A stretch of DNA of 64,000 nt from Oscillospiraceae bacterium (GCA_017559185.1 JAFYSU010000054.1:1-64000); one strand, 5' to 3'; counted from the stretch's first letter, positions 1 through 9,574 are shown. Program-made: numbers and translations. The notes: a model not told the origin generated them from the letters alone.

Positions 1-1
1 A

Positions 2-112
2 AAGGTTGATGTTACACCTCTTGACCAAATTCACATTCCCGACCCTGTTCAAATTGAACTTGATAACCTTAATCAAAAACTTAAAGAACTTGAAGCAAAG
101 ATAAAGGAGTAA
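2..112 (+). CDS. cysE: Serine O-acetyltransferase, C-terminal end (partial)
   Basis: An open frame enters from the left edge and stops at 110-112, giving the last 36 residues of a protein. They contain an IPDPVQ motif followed by a short, charged coiled-coil-like tail. This matches the end of clostridial and bacillar CysE, where a (L/I)PDPV motif precedes a leucine-rich tail. CysE makes O-acetylserine for cysteine synthesis and classically precedes cysS, as here. The cysS ribosome site (AAAGGAG, 103-109) lies inside the end of this gene, so the two are very probably co-transcribed. Only the tail is visible, so the call rests on the motif and on the neighbour. Confidence 0.7.
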   Translation, partial: KVDVTPLDQIHIPDPVQIELDNLNQKLKELEAKIKE

Positions 113-118
113 TCCCAA

Positions 119-1522
119 ATGAAAATTTTTAATACACTCACTCGTCAAAAAGAAGAGCTTATTCCTATTGAAGAAGGCAAAATTAAAATGTATGCCTGCG
201 GTCCTACCGTATACAACTACATTCACATCGGCAATGCTCGTCCAATATGCGTGTTCGACACCATGCGCCGTTACCTTGAATTCCGTGGCTACGATGTAAC
301 CTTCGTGCAGAACTTTACCGATATCGATGATAAACTCATAAACAAAGCAAACGACGAAGGCATTACCGTTAAAGAGGTTGCCGAACGCTACATTGAGGAA
401 TATTGGAAAGACGCAACAGGTCTTGGCGTGCGTCCTGCAACAATACACCCAAAAGCTACCGAAACAATGGAAGAAATCATCCGCATTGTTGAAGCTCTTG
501 AAGACAAAGGCTTTGCATACGCAAAAGACGGTGATGTTTACTTCCGTTCCCGTAAATTTGAACAGTACGGCAAGCTTTCTCATCAGCCATTGGAAGAGCT
601 TGATGCAGGCAACCGCATTGGCGTGAGCGACAACAAGGAAGATGTGCTTGACTTTGTTTTGTGGAAAGCTGCAAAACCAGGTGAACCTTCTTGGGATTCC
701 CGTTGGGGCAAAGGCCGTCCGGGCTGGCACATTGAATGCACCGCTATGATATTCAAGCATCTCGGCGAAACCATTGACATTCACTGCGGCGGTCAGGACC
801 TTATCTTCCCACATCACGAAAACGAAGTTGCACAGGGCGAATGCTGCACAGGCAAAGACTACGCACACTACTGGATGCACAACGGCTACATCAATGTAGA
901 CAACAAAAAGATGAGCAAATCCCTTGGAAACTTCTTCACCGTACGCGATGTTGCCGAAAAATACGGCTACGAGCCAATCAAATTCATGATGCTCCAGTCC
1001 CATTACCGCAGTCCTATCAACTACAGCCTTGAAGTTATTGAACAGTGCAAGGCTGCTCTTGAACGACTGCACACCTGCCGCAAAAACATGGTATTTGCCC
1101 TTAAAAATGCAGGTGTACTGCAAACCAAAGGCGAGCCTGAATTCCGCCAGACCGTTTTGGACCGCAAAAACCAGTTTATTGCCGCAATGGACGACGACCT
1201 GAATACTGCCGACGGTATTGCTGCGCTGTTCGACCTTGTTCGTGATATAAACATCTTCCTTTCCGAACAGCGTTCCAAGGAGGCACTCACCTTTGCGCTT
1301 GAACAGTTTGATGCTCTTACCAATGTGCTTGGTCTGCTTTACGAAGAAGAATCTGACGACAGCGACTTTGCCGCAAAAGTAGAAGAGCTTATTGCAAAAC
1401 GCGCGCAGGCTAAAAAAGACCGTGACTTTGCTGCTGCCGATGCTATTCGTGAACAGCTTACCGAAATGGGTGTAGAAATTAAAGATACTCGTCAGGGTAC
1501 ACAGTGGAGCCGTGTAAAATAA
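119..1522 (+). CDS. cysS: Cysteinyl-tRNA synthetase
   Basis: Class I aminoacyl-tRNA synthetase that charges tRNA-Cys in the cytoplasm. The 467-residue length is normal for the family. The HIGH-type signature appears as HIGN near residue 36, just after Cys27 of the YACGPTVY motif, which is a zinc ligand in CysRS. The other zinc ligands fit HIEC and PHHENE, and the second signature KMSKS is at about residue 264. The start is an ATG 9 bases after AAAGGAG. It sits directly behind cysE, so cysteine synthesis and cysteine charging share a transcript. A long hairpin terminator follows. Confidence 0.97.
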   Translation: MKIFNTLTRQKEELIPIEEGKIKMYACGPTVYNYIHIGNARPICVFDTMRRYLEFRGYDVTFVQNFTDIDDKLINKANDEGITVKEVAERYIEEYWKDATGLGVRPATIHPKATETMEEIIRIVEALEDKGFAYAKDGDVYFRSRKFEQYGKLSHQPLEELDAGNRIGVSDNKEDVLDFVLWKAAKPGEPSWDSRWGKGRPGWHIECTAMIFKHLGETIDIHCGGQDLIFPHHENEVAQGECCTGKDYAHYWMHNGYINVDNKKMSKSLGNFFTVRDVAEKYGYEPIKFMMLQSHYRSPINYSLEVIEQCKAALERLHTCRKNMVFALKNAGVLQTKGEPEFRQTVLDRKNQFIAAMDDDLNTADGIAALFDLVRDINIFLSEQRSKEALTFALEQFDALTNVLGLLYEEESDDSDFAAKVEELIAKRAQAKKDRDFAAADAIREQLTEMGVEIKDTRQGTQWSRVK

Positions 1523-1565
1523 TTTATAAATTTTTCCATTTTACGGCATACCAATGACTAAAAAT

Positions 1566-1619
1566 GTGCTATACTTAATGTGGTTTTTAAAACCATGTTA
1601 GGTATAGCACTTTATTTTT
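1566..1619 (+). terminator. Rho-independent terminator of cysE-cysS
   Basis: Two 22-base arms starting GTGCTATAC and ending GTATAGCAC (1566-1610) pair almost completely if G-U pairs are allowed. A T-rich tail (TTTATTTTT) follows. It lies 40 bases after the cysS stop. Confidence 0.85.
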
Positions 1620-1672
1620 CGACATAGTTTTCTTTACCATGTCATTTTATGCCATAAAAGGGAGGATTACCT

Positions 1673-2527
1673 GTGAATAACCAAAAAATTGCAATATTGG
1701 CAGATTCGGGACTGGATGTTCCCGCCGACTTTGTCGCCAAGCATGATATTTATGTAGTACCGCTAAAACTGCTTTTCGGTGATACTGAATATTACGACCG
1801 TGTTACCCTTACCCCCGAACAAGCCTACGAAATGATTGACACCCAGTATCCCAAAACCTCGCTGCCTTCCGCTGCGGAAATTACTGCTGTTTTGGACAAA
1901 ATAAAATCCGACGGGTTTGAAAAGGTTCTTGGTATATTTATTTCCAGCGGATTAAGCGGCACTTTTAACATTGCACGCATCTGCATGGAAGAATACGAAG
2001 GGCTTGAATGTTATGCTGTTGATACCAAAAATATTGCCATCGCGGCAGGCTTTAATGCAATGCAGGCAGCAGCCTATATCGAACAGGGTATGCCTTGGGA
2101 AGAACTCAAACGCACTGTTGAAAATAATATTGGCAATTCAAAGGTGTTCTTTTCCCTTGCAACCTTGGACTACCTGCAAAAAGGCGGAAGAATTGGTCTT
2201 GTAGCTTCCGTTGCAGGTAAAATGATAGACTTTAAGCCTGTTATCTCCTGTAACGATGACGGTATTTATTATGTTGCAGGAAAATCCATTGGCAGAAAAA
2301 AATCACTGGAAAAAGCAAAATCGTTAATTCAAAATTTCGGCAAGGATGCCGTTAAGTACAATCTTGCTGTTATGTACGGCGGTAATGTGCCCGAAATTGA
2401 ACAGATAAAAGCCGATGTTATGCGTATGTTCCCAAATCCGCAGTATTTTACCGAAGGTCAAATCAGTCCTATTCTTGGCGTACACACAGGTCCGGGACTT
2501 GTAGGAATAGCCTTGCAGATAATTTAA
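1673..2527 (+). CDS. DegV family fatty-acid-binding protein
   Basis: Member of the DegV/FakB family of soluble proteins that bind a single fatty acid. In Firmicutes some act as FakB partners that present fatty acids to the FakA kinase. At 284 residues it has the family length. The N-terminus ILADSGLDVP, the TSLPSAAE motif near residue 63 and SSGLSGT near residue 92 are DegV ligand-pocket signatures. Near the C-terminus HTGPGLVGIA matches the conserved HxGPG motif. The start is GTG with GGGAGG 8 bases upstream. No fakA gene is visible nearby, so which kinase it would serve is unknown. Confidence 0.9.
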   Translation: MNNQKIAILADSGLDVPADFVAKHDIYVVPLKLLFGDTEYYDRVTLTPEQAYEMIDTQYPKTSLPSAAEITAVLDKIKSDGFEKVLGIFISSGLSGTFNIARICMEEYEGLECYAVDTKNIAIAAGFNAMQAAAYIEQGMPWEELKRTVENNIGNSKVFFSLATLDYLQKGGRIGLVASVAGKMIDFKPVISCNDDGIYYVAGKSIGRKKSLEKAKSLIQNFGKDAVKYNLAVMYGGNVPEIEQIKADVMRMFPNPQYFTEGQISPILGVHTGPGLVGIALQII

Positions 2528-2622
2528 TCTCTTTTTCATTTGCTTACAGCAGTTGCAGCCAAGTACTTTTATATTTTATAATTGAATTATAAAAACTATT
2601 GGTGCTTAGGGAGGAAAATAAT

Positions 2623-3801
2623 ATGAGTATACTCGATTTCAAAAAACTTACCGAAACCGAAAAAGATTATATAATTTCATTCCGACGCGAGCTGCATGAA
2701 TATCCCGAAATCGCAGGTGAGGAGGTTCGTACCTCGCAGCGTATTTCCGAGGAGCTTGAAAAGCTTGATATTCCTTACATAATCGACAAAAAACGCAATG
2801 TTATTGCTAAACTCAACACAGGAAAACCCGGCAAAAAGCTGGCTTTGCGTGCGGATTTTGATGCGCTGCCAATGCAGGAGGAAACAAACCTGCCGTATGC
2901 TTCAAAAATTGACGGTCGTGCACACCTTTGCGGTCATGATGCTCACGCTGCCGCCCTGCTTGGTGCAGCAAAAATACTTGCTGCTATGAAAAACGAGCTT
3001 GCAGGAACAATTTATTTTTGCTTCCAAATGGGCGAAGAAACCTGCGAAGGTGCTCCCGAAATAATTGAATACCTTGAAAAAGAAGGCGGCGTGGACATGG
3101 TAGCTGCCATACACCTTATGCCGGGCTTCCCACCGGGCTGCTTCCTTTGCCCTGTCGGTCCAATGATGGCAGGCACATTGCAATGGGAGCTCAAAGTACA
3201 TGGTAAAGGTGGTCACGGCAGTACCCCTTGGATTGCGGTTGACCCCATTAAGCCAATGTGCGACATCATTCTGCGCATTACATCACTTGCAGCAAACAGA
3301 ATAAACCCTGCCGACCAATTTGTTGTAAGTCCCTGCGTTATTAATTCGGGTACTGCAAATAATGTTATACCCGAGCTTGCCCGCAGTGAAGGTACAATTC
3401 GTTTTTACAAGCCCGAGCTTGCCAAGCAGCTTCCCGAACTTGTGGAAGACATTGCAAAGCAAGTAGCTGCATCCTACGGTGCCAAAGCAGAATTTAACAT
3501 CCTTCATTCCTGCATGCCTGTTGTTAATGATGCTGCCGCTGTCGAGCTTGCAAAAAAAGCATCGGCAAAACTTGGCTTTGCCGTTTACCCAATGCCGCCT
3601 GTAACAGGCTCCGACAACTACGGTGAATTCCTTAATAAATACAAAGGCTTTTACATTTTCAACGGAGTTACCCCTCAAGGTAAGGAAGTTATCCTTAATC
3701 ACAACCCAAAATATGAAATAGACGAAAACGCAATGCTCATAAACACAGTTTTCTTTACCTCTTTTGCTTATGATTACTTAAACGGCTTGCTTGACGACTG
3801 A
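2623..3801 (+). CDS. M20 family amidohydrolase (peptidase M20D type)
   Basis: Predicted dizinc amidohydrolase of the M20D group (AbgB/hippurate hydrolase/IAA-amino-acid hydrolase-like), 392 residues. These enzymes cleave N-acyl amino acids or small amide conjugates. Visible motifs in order are LRADFDALP, HLCGHDAHAAALLGAA with the Cys/His metal ligands, GEETCEGAPE, AIHLMPG, and the dimerisation-domain motif GGHGSTPW. I placed the start at the ATG 2623 rather than an upstream in-frame TTG, because AGGGAGG (2608-2614) is correctly spaced for that ATG and would lie inside the longer form. The natural substrate cannot be read from sequence. Confidence 0.92.
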   Translation: MSILDFKKLTETEKDYIISFRRELHEYPEIAGEEVRTSQRISEELEKLDIPYIIDKKRNVIAKLNTGKPGKKLALRADFDALPMQEETNLPYASKIDGRAHLCGHDAHAAALLGAAKILAAMKNELAGTIYFCFQMGEETCEGAPEIIEYLEKEGGVDMVAAIHLMPGFPPGCFLCPVGPMMAGTLQWELKVHGKGGHGSTPWIAVDPIKPMCDIILRITSLAANRINPADQFVVSPCVINSGTANNVIPELARSEGTIRFYKPELAKQLPELVEDIAKQVAASYGAKAEFNILHSCMPVVNDAAAVELAKKASAKLGFAVYPMPPVTGSDNYGEFLNKYKGFYIFNGVTPQGKEVILNHNPKYEIDENAMLINTVFFTSFAYDYLNGLLDD

Positions 3802-3840
3802 TAATTATTAAAATTAGTTTTTTGAAATTTCACTTACTAT

Positions 3841-3881
3841 GTCTGATTTGCACTTTTTAGCCAAAAAAGTGCAAATCAGAC
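3841..3881 (+). terminator. Hairpin terminator after the M20 gene
   Basis: A perfect 18-base inverted repeat (GTCTGATTTGCAC...GTGCAAATCAGAC) lies 40 bases downstream of the amidohydrolase. The tail is T-rich but short (TATTTACA), so this could also be a processing or attenuation stem. Confidence 0.65.
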
Positions 3882-4036
3882 TATTTACAATTAGCAAAAA
3901 AGTGTTATAATAAAGTATGGATTTTTATATTATGTTGACTTTAACACAAAAGTTAACAGTTTAACCTTGCCGTTACAAAAGCGTTTAATATTTTTGTTTT
4001 TTCCTTACCGCCATTACCGCAAGGAGGGGAAATAAT

Positions 4037-4480
4037 TTGCAAAAAACCATATCCGAAATAATTCATAATGATATGCTTGCAATCACCAATCAGGTTGCAG
4101 GAATTGCACTTGAAGAAATACACCCCACAAGCATACAAGATGCCTACACTCTGCATCTTACTGCAAAAGGCACATATGACCTTAACTTGTTTTTGTATGC
4201 CGACAAGGACACTCTTCAAAAAATTGCCGATAACATGAAACGAAGTCCTGCCACCGAAAACGAAGTCTCATTGTATGTAATGGAGTTTTTTAACATATTG
4301 GGTGGTCGAATAGTTTCACGAATAAACAAGCTGTATCAGCAAAACGCAAGGTTTGCCCCACCTAAGATACAAAACTGCCGCGTGGGAGTTGTTGATTCAC
4401 ACGAACACAGCTTTTCACTTCATTACGGCTTTCAAGATGGCCCTATGGAAGTCAGCGGTGATTTTTCATTAATACAGTAA
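4037..4480 (+). CDS. CheX-like chemotaxis phosphatase domain protein
   Basis: 147-residue single-domain protein resembling CheX/CheC/FliY-type CheY phosphatases. The sequence EFFNILGGRIVSRIN near residues 83-97 has the E-x2-N arrangement of the active-site helix that removes phosphate from CheY-P. The usual second half of CheC is absent, as in CheX. The start is TTG with a very strong AAGGAGGGGA immediately upstream. A single-domain response regulator follows 53 bases later, so the pair likely forms a phosphatase/receiver module. No CheA, CheW or flagellar genes occur in the window, so the pathway it serves is unknown. Confidence 0.75.
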   Translation: MQKTISEIIHNDMLAITNQVAGIALEEIHPTSIQDAYTLHLTAKGTYDLNLFLYADKDTLQKIADNMKRSPATENEVSLYVMEFFNILGGRIVSRINKLYQQNARFAPPKIQNCRVGVVDSHEHSFSLHYGFQDGPMEVSGDFSLIQ

Positions 4481-4533
4481 TTTATGTGTGTGTAATAAAC
4501 TAAAAATCTACATAATCCAAAGGAGAGAAATAT

Positions 4534-4908
4534 ATGCAGAAAAAAATCATGGTGGTCGATGACTCCCGCTTCATTTTTGAAGACATGAAACATAAATTTG
4601 AAGGAATTGACGACTATTCAATTGAATATTATTGTCCCGATGGCGAAACTGCACTTGAAAAATATTCCGAATATAAACCTGACCTTGTTACAGTAGATAT
4701 TGTTATGCCGGGTATCGACGGTTTTGAAACTGCAAAGGCGCTTCTGGAAAAACACCCCGATGCAAAAATAGTTATGGTTTCTTCCCTTGCTTTCGACGAA
4801 ACTATGGAAGAAGCTAAAGAGCTTGGAACTCTTGGTTTTATTGCAAAGCCATTTGAACTTCAAGAGGTTCTTATTTGCTTCAACAAAATTTTTAATCCTC
4901 AGCAATAA
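4534..4908 (+). CDS. Single-domain response regulator (CheY-like)
   Basis: 124-residue receiver domain with no output domain. It has the acidic pair VVDDSR at the N-terminus, the phosphoacceptor Asp in VTVDIVMPGIDG (about residue 55), the switch Ser in MVSS and the conserved Lys in IAKPF. It starts at ATG 4534 after AAAGGAG. It lies directly behind the CheX-like gene, which predicts that the neighbour dephosphorylates it. It may be chemotaxis CheY or a stand-alone regulator; the absence of other che genes here leaves this open. Confidence 0.9.
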   Translation: MQKKIMVVDDSRFIFEDMKHKFEGIDDYSIEYYCPDGETALEKYSEYKPDLVTVDIVMPGIDGFETAKALLEKHPDAKIVMVSSLAFDETMEEAKELGTLGFIAKPFELQEVLICFNKIFNPQQ

Positions 4909-4953
4909 AAAGAAAACCTCACCGTTTAACTAAACGGTGAGGTTTTCTTTTTG
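4907..4953 (+). terminator. Terminator of the cheX-cheY pair
   Basis: Stem AAAGAAAACCTCACCGTTTA paired with its complement around an ACTA-type loop, followed by TTTTTG. It begins at the stop codon of the response regulator. Confidence 0.9.
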
Positions 4954-5108
4954 TTGTTTTTTATTCTAATAAGCAGCTGTACTAATTAGAATAACCTACA
5001 AAGTCACACTTAATCGACTTATTTTTATTGATTTCGTTTGTCTGTAAAAGTAAACTTAAATTAAGGGTACTTTATTTTAAAAATAACTTATAGAAAGGAA
5101 GGTCAAAC

Positions 5109-5936
5109 ATGAACATTATTAAAGACAGATTTAAAGGTCGTACCATTGTAATCACAGGTGCAACATCCGGTATTGGTGAAGCTGCAGCATTGCGCGCAGG
5201 GGCAGAAGGCGCAAATGTTGTTGTTGCAGGCAGAAACGAAGAACGCGGAAATGCAGTAGTTGAAAAAATCAAAGCAGCCGGAGGCGAAGCAATTTTTGTT
5301 CAGGGCGACCTTACCCGCGAAGAAGATGTTAACCGCCTTTACGAAACTGCGGTAAATAAATATGGCGATATTCAGCTTTTCGTAAATAACGCCGGTGTTG
5401 CCAGCGGCCCAAATCGTGTTGACGAATACACCAACGATGAATGGCACAGCATAATCGACATTAACCTCAACGCTGTTTTTTACTGCTGCCGTTGGGAACT
5501 GCAGCACATGATGAAACATGGAAAAGGTGGGGCAATTGTAAACCTGAGTTCTGTAGCAGGGCTGGCAGGCTTCCCAAGTGCTTGTGCTTATGTTGCATCT
5601 AAACATGCGGTTGCGGGTCTTACAAAAGCTATTGCAATTGAATACGGTCACAAGGGTATTCGCTGCAACGCTACCAGTCCATGCGGAAGCGGCACTCCTC
5701 TTAACAAGCGCACCAGTGAAGCATTCATGGCAAAGCTTGGTCAGGTTGCTCAGGAAGGTCAAGACCCTAAAGCGTATATGGCTGAATGGATGCTCAGCGG
5801 TAAAGCACAATCCCCACTGGGTCGTGACGGTACAGCCGACGAACAGGCTTCCGCAATTTTGTACCTGCTTTCTGACGAAGCTTCCTACATAAACGGTGTT
5901 GTTATGCCGGTTGAAGGCGGTTGGGTTTGCTACTAA
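5109..5936 (+). CDS. Short-chain dehydrogenase/reductase (SDR), classical type
   Basis: 275-residue classical SDR using NAD(P)H. The Rossmann motif TGATSGIG is at about residues 17-24, the NNAG motif follows near residue 94, and the catalytic Ser (NLSSVAG) and Tyr-Lys (YVASK) are in order. An insertion after strand 6 (NKRTSEAFMAKLGQVAQEGQ) lengthens the substrate loop. It starts at ATG 5109 after AGAAAGGAAGG. It converges on an aconitase-family hydratase gene, and another SDR lies beyond that, so the three may share a carbon-compound pathway. That is inference from proximity; the substrate is unknown. Confidence 0.9.
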   Translation: MNIIKDRFKGRTIVITGATSGIGEAAALRAGAEGANVVVAGRNEERGNAVVEKIKAAGGEAIFVQGDLTREEDVNRLYETAVNKYGDIQLFVNNAGVASGPNRVDEYTNDEWHSIIDINLNAVFYCCRWELQHMMKHGKGGAIVNLSSVAGLAGFPSACAYVASKHAVAGLTKAIAIEYGHKGIRCNATSPCGSGTPLNKRTSEAFMAKLGQVAQEGQDPKAYMAEWMLSGKAQSPLGRDGTADEQASAILYLLSDEASYINGVVMPVEGGWVCY

Positions 5937-5956
5937 CCCTTAAATAAACACAAAAA

Positions 5957-5990
5957 AACCGAGAGGGGTTTTCCCTCTCGGTTAATTTTT
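5957..5990. terminator. Bidirectional terminator between SDR and hydratase
   Basis: Stem AACCGAGAGGG / CCCTCTCGGTT with a TTTT-containing loop. It has T-rich tails on both strands and sits between two convergent genes. Confidence 0.9.
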
Positions 5991-8272
5991 TACTGTTTGT
6001 AGTAGTTAATCAAGCAGCCGTAAAGAATAATGTCTCTTTCGTCATTTGTAAGCTCAGGCATTGTGAGTGTAAACTCTGTAACGCTTTCACCAACAATGTA
6101 AGCTTTAATGGTTTTGTCGGCATTACGAACTGCTTCACGCAAGCCCGGGATAAAAATGTAATCGTTAAGCTCAAACGGTGGTTCGTTTTCAATGGTAAAC
6201 GGAACCATACCCCAGTTAATAAGGTTGGAACGGTAACGCTTGGTTGCGTATTCCTTGGCAATATTAGCCCAACCGCCAAGAACCTTCTGGCAGCTTGCTG
6301 CCTGCTCACGAGCCGAACCGTCACCCGGACGGTTAGCGTATACCACGCTGCCTATACCTACCTTGCGCACATCAATGCTTTCGCATCCGTCAATGCTGCG
6401 TATTTTTTCGAACACTGTATCAAGAGCATTATCAGGATATGCCTGTCCTGTAAGTCTTGCTTCCTCATAACGGCGCACAGCTTTTGCTCTGCCAACATAG
6501 TCAGGGTCTTTGCGGGAGAGTGTGAATTCCGAAAGTCTGAGCGGGTTGGAACGGTAGGAGGAGGTTTCGCCCGATGGAATAAGCTCGTCGGTTGTGGTTA
6601 CCTCGTCTGTAATGTACGATGCAACTTTAAGCAGCATATCATCGGTAAGTTGGCTCATCTGCGGCCAATCGGTAATGTTAGGCCCCATTTTAAGTGCCTG
6701 TGCAGGTTCAGCTTTGCCGAAACCATTATACACACGATTGTCGTAAACTTCCTTGTGGAAGGTATAATTTGGTTTTGTGTAGTTAATTTCCAGTTCGTCC
6801 GCCCCTGTAAGACGACCGCCGTTGAGTGCTGTTGCCGCAATAGAGCGCGCATCCATAAGTGCAACGGAAGCAATCTGACCTTCGCTTGGCTTGCTGCCCT
6901 CACGATTTGGGAAGTTGCGGGTGGAATGACGAATGGACAAGCCCTGATTGGAAGGAACATCTCCCGCACCAAAGCAAGGTCCGCAGAATGCAGTTCTTAC
7001 GGTAGCACCCGATGTCATGAGCTTTTGAATTGCTCCGTTTTCCATGAGTGACAGGAATGCAGGCTGGCTGGATGGGTACACACTAAGTGCAAATTCACCG
7101 CTGCCAATGCTGCCGCCTGCAAGAATGTCGGCAGCAGCCATAATGTTATCAAATGTACCGCCTGCACAACCACCAATAAAGCCCTGTTCAACAAACAGTT
7201 GTCCGTCTTTTATTTTGTCGCACAAACCAAGTCGAATGTTTTTAACCCCAAGCTGTGCAAGAGCTTTTTCTTCGGTTGCGTGAAGAATATCTTTAAGATT
7301 TGCTTTAAGTTCGCGGATTGTGTAGGTGTTTGACGGATGGAAAGGCAGCGCAATCATTGGCTCAACCTTGCTTAAATCCACAACAACCGCACCGTCATAA
7401 TAAGCCTGTGCCTGCGGCTGCAGCTGCTTGTAAGCATCAGGTCTGCCATGAACCATAAAGTATTCTTTTGTTGTGTCGTCGGTTACCCAAATGGAAGAAA
7501 GACAGGTGGTTTCAGTAGTCATTACATCAATGCCGTTGCGGTATTCCATTGGCAGTCCCGCAATACCGTCACCAACAAATTCAAGCACTTTATTTTTTAC
7601 AAATCCGCTTTCAAACACTGCACCAATAATTGCAAGTGCAACATCCTGCGGGCCAACGCCTGCGCGTGGTGCCCCTGTAAGGTAAACAGCAGTTACACCG
7701 GGACGCTTAACATCATATGTTTTACCCAAAAGCTGTTTTGCAAGCTCGCCGCCGCCTTCGCCAATTGCCATTGTACCAAGTGCACCGTAGCGGGTATGGC
7801 TGTCAGAACCCAAAATCATTCTTCCGCAGCCGCTGTGCATTTCACGCATGAATGCATGAATTACAGCCTGATGAGCAGGAACATAAATACCGCCGTATTT
7901 TTTTGCAGCGGAAAGACCGAACATGTGGTCATCTTCGTTAATTGTACCGCCTACTGCACAAAGGCTGTTGTGACAGTTTGTAAGAACATATGGCAGGGGG
8001 AATTTTTCCAAGCCGCTTGCACGAGCAGTCTGGATAATACCTACATATGTAATGTCGTGCGATGCCATTGCATCGAATTTAATTTTAAGGTTATCCATAT
8101 TGCCGCTTGTATTGTGTGATTGCAAAATGGAGTAAGCTATTGTGTTTTTTTCGCCCTGTTCCTTGTCATGTTCAAAGCCTGCCTGTTTAAGTCTTGCAGG
8201 TGCGCTGCTGTCATCAGCAAAAAGCTCCTTACCGTTAAGCAGCCAAACACCGCCTTTTATCAATTTAACCAT
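5990..8272 (-). CDS. Aconitase family hydratase (YbhJ-like)
   Basis: 760-residue protein of the aconitase superfamily, closest in length and layout to the uncharacterised E. coli YbhJ type rather than to classical AcnA/AcnB. Aconitase-type motifs are [12 protein letters not shown] near residue 155, [10 protein letters not shown] and [11 protein letters not shown]; the Cys residues of the latter two would hold a [4Fe-4S] cluster. A C-terminal swivel-like region follows from about residue 590. It probably isomerises or dehydrates a hydroxy-acid, but the substrate cannot be read from sequence. The start is ATG 8272 with GGAGGGG 8 bases upstream. It shares a terminator region with the convergent SDR. 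Confidence 0.85.
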   Translation of the reverse strand: MVKLIKGGVWLLNGKELFADDSSAPARLKQAGFEHDKEQGEKNTIAYSILQSHNTSGNMDNLKIKFDAMASHDITYVGIIQTARASGLEKFPLPYVLTNCHNSLCAVGGTINEDDHMFGLSAAKKYGGIYVPAHQAVIHAFMREMHSGCGRMILGSDSHTRYGALGTMAIGEGGGELAKQLLGKTYDVKRPGVTAVYLTGAPRAGVGPQDVALAIIGAVFESGFVKNKVLEFVGDGIAGLPMEYRNGIDVMTTETTCLSSIWVTDDTTKEYFMVHGRPDAYKQLQPQAQAYYDGAVVVDLSKVEPMIALPFHPSNTYTIRELKANLKDILHATEEKALAQLGVKNIRLGLCDKIKDGQLFVEQGFIGGCAGGTFDNIMAAADILAGGSIGSGEFALSVYPSSQPAFLSLMENGAIQKLMTSGATVRTAFCGPCFGAGDVPSNQGLSIRHSTRNFPNREGSKPSEGQIASVALMDARSIAATALNGGRLTGADELEINYTKPNYTFHKEVYDNRVYNGFGKAEPAQALKMGPNITDWPQMSQLTDDMLLKVASYITDEVTTTDELIPSGETSSYRSNPLRLSEFTLSRKDPDYVGRAKAVRRYEEARLTGQAYPDNALDTVFEKIRSIDGCESIDVRKVGIGSVVYANRPGDGSAREQAASCQKVLGGWANIAKEYATKRYRSNLINWGMVPFTIENEPPFELNDYIFIPGLREAVRNADKTIKAYIVGESVTEFTLTMPELTNDERDIILYGCLINYYKQ

Positions 8273-8427
8273 TACGGTATCCCCTCCATTTTAAAATATC
8301 GGCAATATTATGCTGTTTTCGGCTTTTTATAACCGAATTGTTTTACTTTATTATCTTACAATACTTTTAGCTTTGATACAATAATTATTTTCGTGTTATT
8401 ACCTGCTGCATATTTACTTACTGATAC

Positions 8428-8466
8428 ACAAAACAAAAGGAAGCTCGCTAAAAGCGAGCTTCCTTT
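8428..8466 (-). terminator. Terminator of the SDR gene at 8489-9244
   Basis: 14-base stem AAAGGAAGCTCGCT / AGCGAGCTTCCTTT with a 3-base loop. Reading on the minus strand a tail TTTTGTTTTG follows. Confidence 0.9.
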
Positions 8467-8488
8467 ATACCATAAGGTATTATTGATA

Positions 8489-9244
8489 TTAGTAGTTTGT
8501 GCCGCCTGCATCAACATGGAGGGTAACACCGGTAACGGATTTAGCCATGTCGGAACCGAGGAAGAGGAATGCGTTAGCGATATCTTCTGGTTCAACAAGT
8601 TTTTTCAGTGGAGCTTTAGCTTCCAGAGGTTTGATCCATTCCTGTGGCAGGGAAGCAACCATGTCAGTTCTGGTTACGCCTGGAGCAACTGCGCATACAC
8701 GGATGCCGTCTGGACCAAGTTCACGAGCCAGACCACGGGTCAGGGTGTGTACAGCACCTTTGGAAGATGGGTAGTCACAACCTGTTGGAGCACCGTAAGC
8801 TGCGGTGTAGGAAGCGGTGTTCAGGATAACGCCGCCGTCGCCCTGAGCTCTCATCAGCTCGGTAGCAACTTTACAGCCAACGAATACAGCTGTTACGTTT
8901 ACATCGTATGTGTTTTTGAACTGATCAACGGTCAGATCCTGAATTTTGGTAGCTGGGGAAATACCAGCGTTGTGGATAGCGATGTCCAGTCTGCCGCCGT
9001 GTTTGTTAGCCCAACCGGTGTAAGCAGCTTTCATAGCATCGTAATCGGACAGATTAACTACCTGACCTTCAACATCCCAAGAAGCATCGATAGCTTTCAG
9101 TTTAGCCAGAGCAGCGTCAACGGTTTCCTGTTTGGAACCGAAGAACAGAACGCTTGCACCATTTTCGAGGTAAGCTTTAACTGTAGCAAAACCGATACCT
9201 CTGGAACCGCCAGTAACAACTGCAACTTTGCCTTTCAACAACAT
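8489..9244 (-). CDS. Short-chain dehydrogenase/reductase, probably strongly expressed
   Basis: 251-residue SDR of the 3-oxoacyl-ACP reductase/glucose 1-dehydrogenase type. TGGSRGIG is at about residues 11-18. The usual NNAG is HNAG here. The catalytic Ser lies in LNTASYTAAYG and Tyr-Lys in YPSSK. The C-terminal VTGVTLHVDAGG is typical. Its codons favour GGT, GCT and CTG more uniformly than its neighbours, and a consensus promoter precedes it, which together suggest high expression. The ribosome site is AGGAGG. A 299-codon frame open on the opposite strand is a side effect of this codon bias. The substrate is unknown. Confidence 0.92.
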   Translation of the reverse strand: MLLKGKVAVVTGGSRGIGFATVKAYLENGASVLFFGSKQETVDAALAKLKAIDASWDVEGQVVNLSDYDAMKAAYTGWANKHGGRLDIAIHNAGISPATKIQDLTVDQFKNTYDVNVTAVFVGCKVATELMRAQGDGGVILNTASYTAAYGAPTGCDYPSSKGAVHTLTRGLARELGPDGIRVCAVAPGVTRTDMVASLPQEWIKPLEAKAPLKKLVEPEDIANAFLFLGSDMAKSVTGVTLHVDAGGTNY

Positions 9245-9339
9245 AATGAAATCCTCCTAAATAAATATTTTTACATTTTGTATGTAATTTAGTGCAAATT
9301 TTCGTTTGCGGATTATTTAACAAATCCGCTTCGTTTAGA

Positions 9340-9369
9340 ATTATATACCACATTACATCAAATTGTCAA
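9340..9369 (-). promoter_or_regulatory. Consensus promoter for the SDR gene
   Basis: On the minus strand TTGACA (9369-9364) and TATAAT (9345-9340) are both perfect matches to the housekeeping consensus, separated by 18 bases. The expected transcript has a leader of roughly 90 bases, which includes a small stem (GCGGATT...AATCCGC, 9308-9329). Confidence 0.8.
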
Positions 9370-9530
9370 CATGCTTTTTAATTTTTTTGTTAGATTTATA
9401 CTTTTTTCTTTCCATAACAATTAATTAGCAAAATTTTCTTTCATAATTACCAAACCTTTGTCATGTTCCATATACACGCCAAACCTGTACACAAAGCGGT
9501 TTTGCTCATCTTTAACAGCTTTGTACAAAA
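9370..9530. other. Intergenic stretch upstream of the SDR promoter
   Basis: Part of a 330-base gap between two minus-strand genes. Apart from the SDR promoter and leader on one side and the ttcA-like terminator on the other, I see no open frame with a ribosome site and no strong stem. Confidence 0.5.
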
Positions 9531-9532
9531 AC

Positions 9533-9573
9533 AAAGCACGCAAGGATTATCAACCCCTTGCGTGCTTTTGTTT
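9533..9573 (-). terminator. Terminator of the TtcA-like gene
   Basis: Stem AAAGCACGCAAGG / CCTTGCGTGCTTT (9533-9568), T-rich on both strands. It lies just beyond the stop codon of the minus-strand gene at 9575. Confidence 0.85.
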
Positions 9574-9574
9574 T

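Noticed and set aside
8393..9292. A 299-codon plus-strand frame
   Set aside because: It is antisense to the SDR gene, has no ribosome site, and its residue composition (Cys/Ser/Trp-rich) is that of a shadow. The SDR on the other strand is certain.
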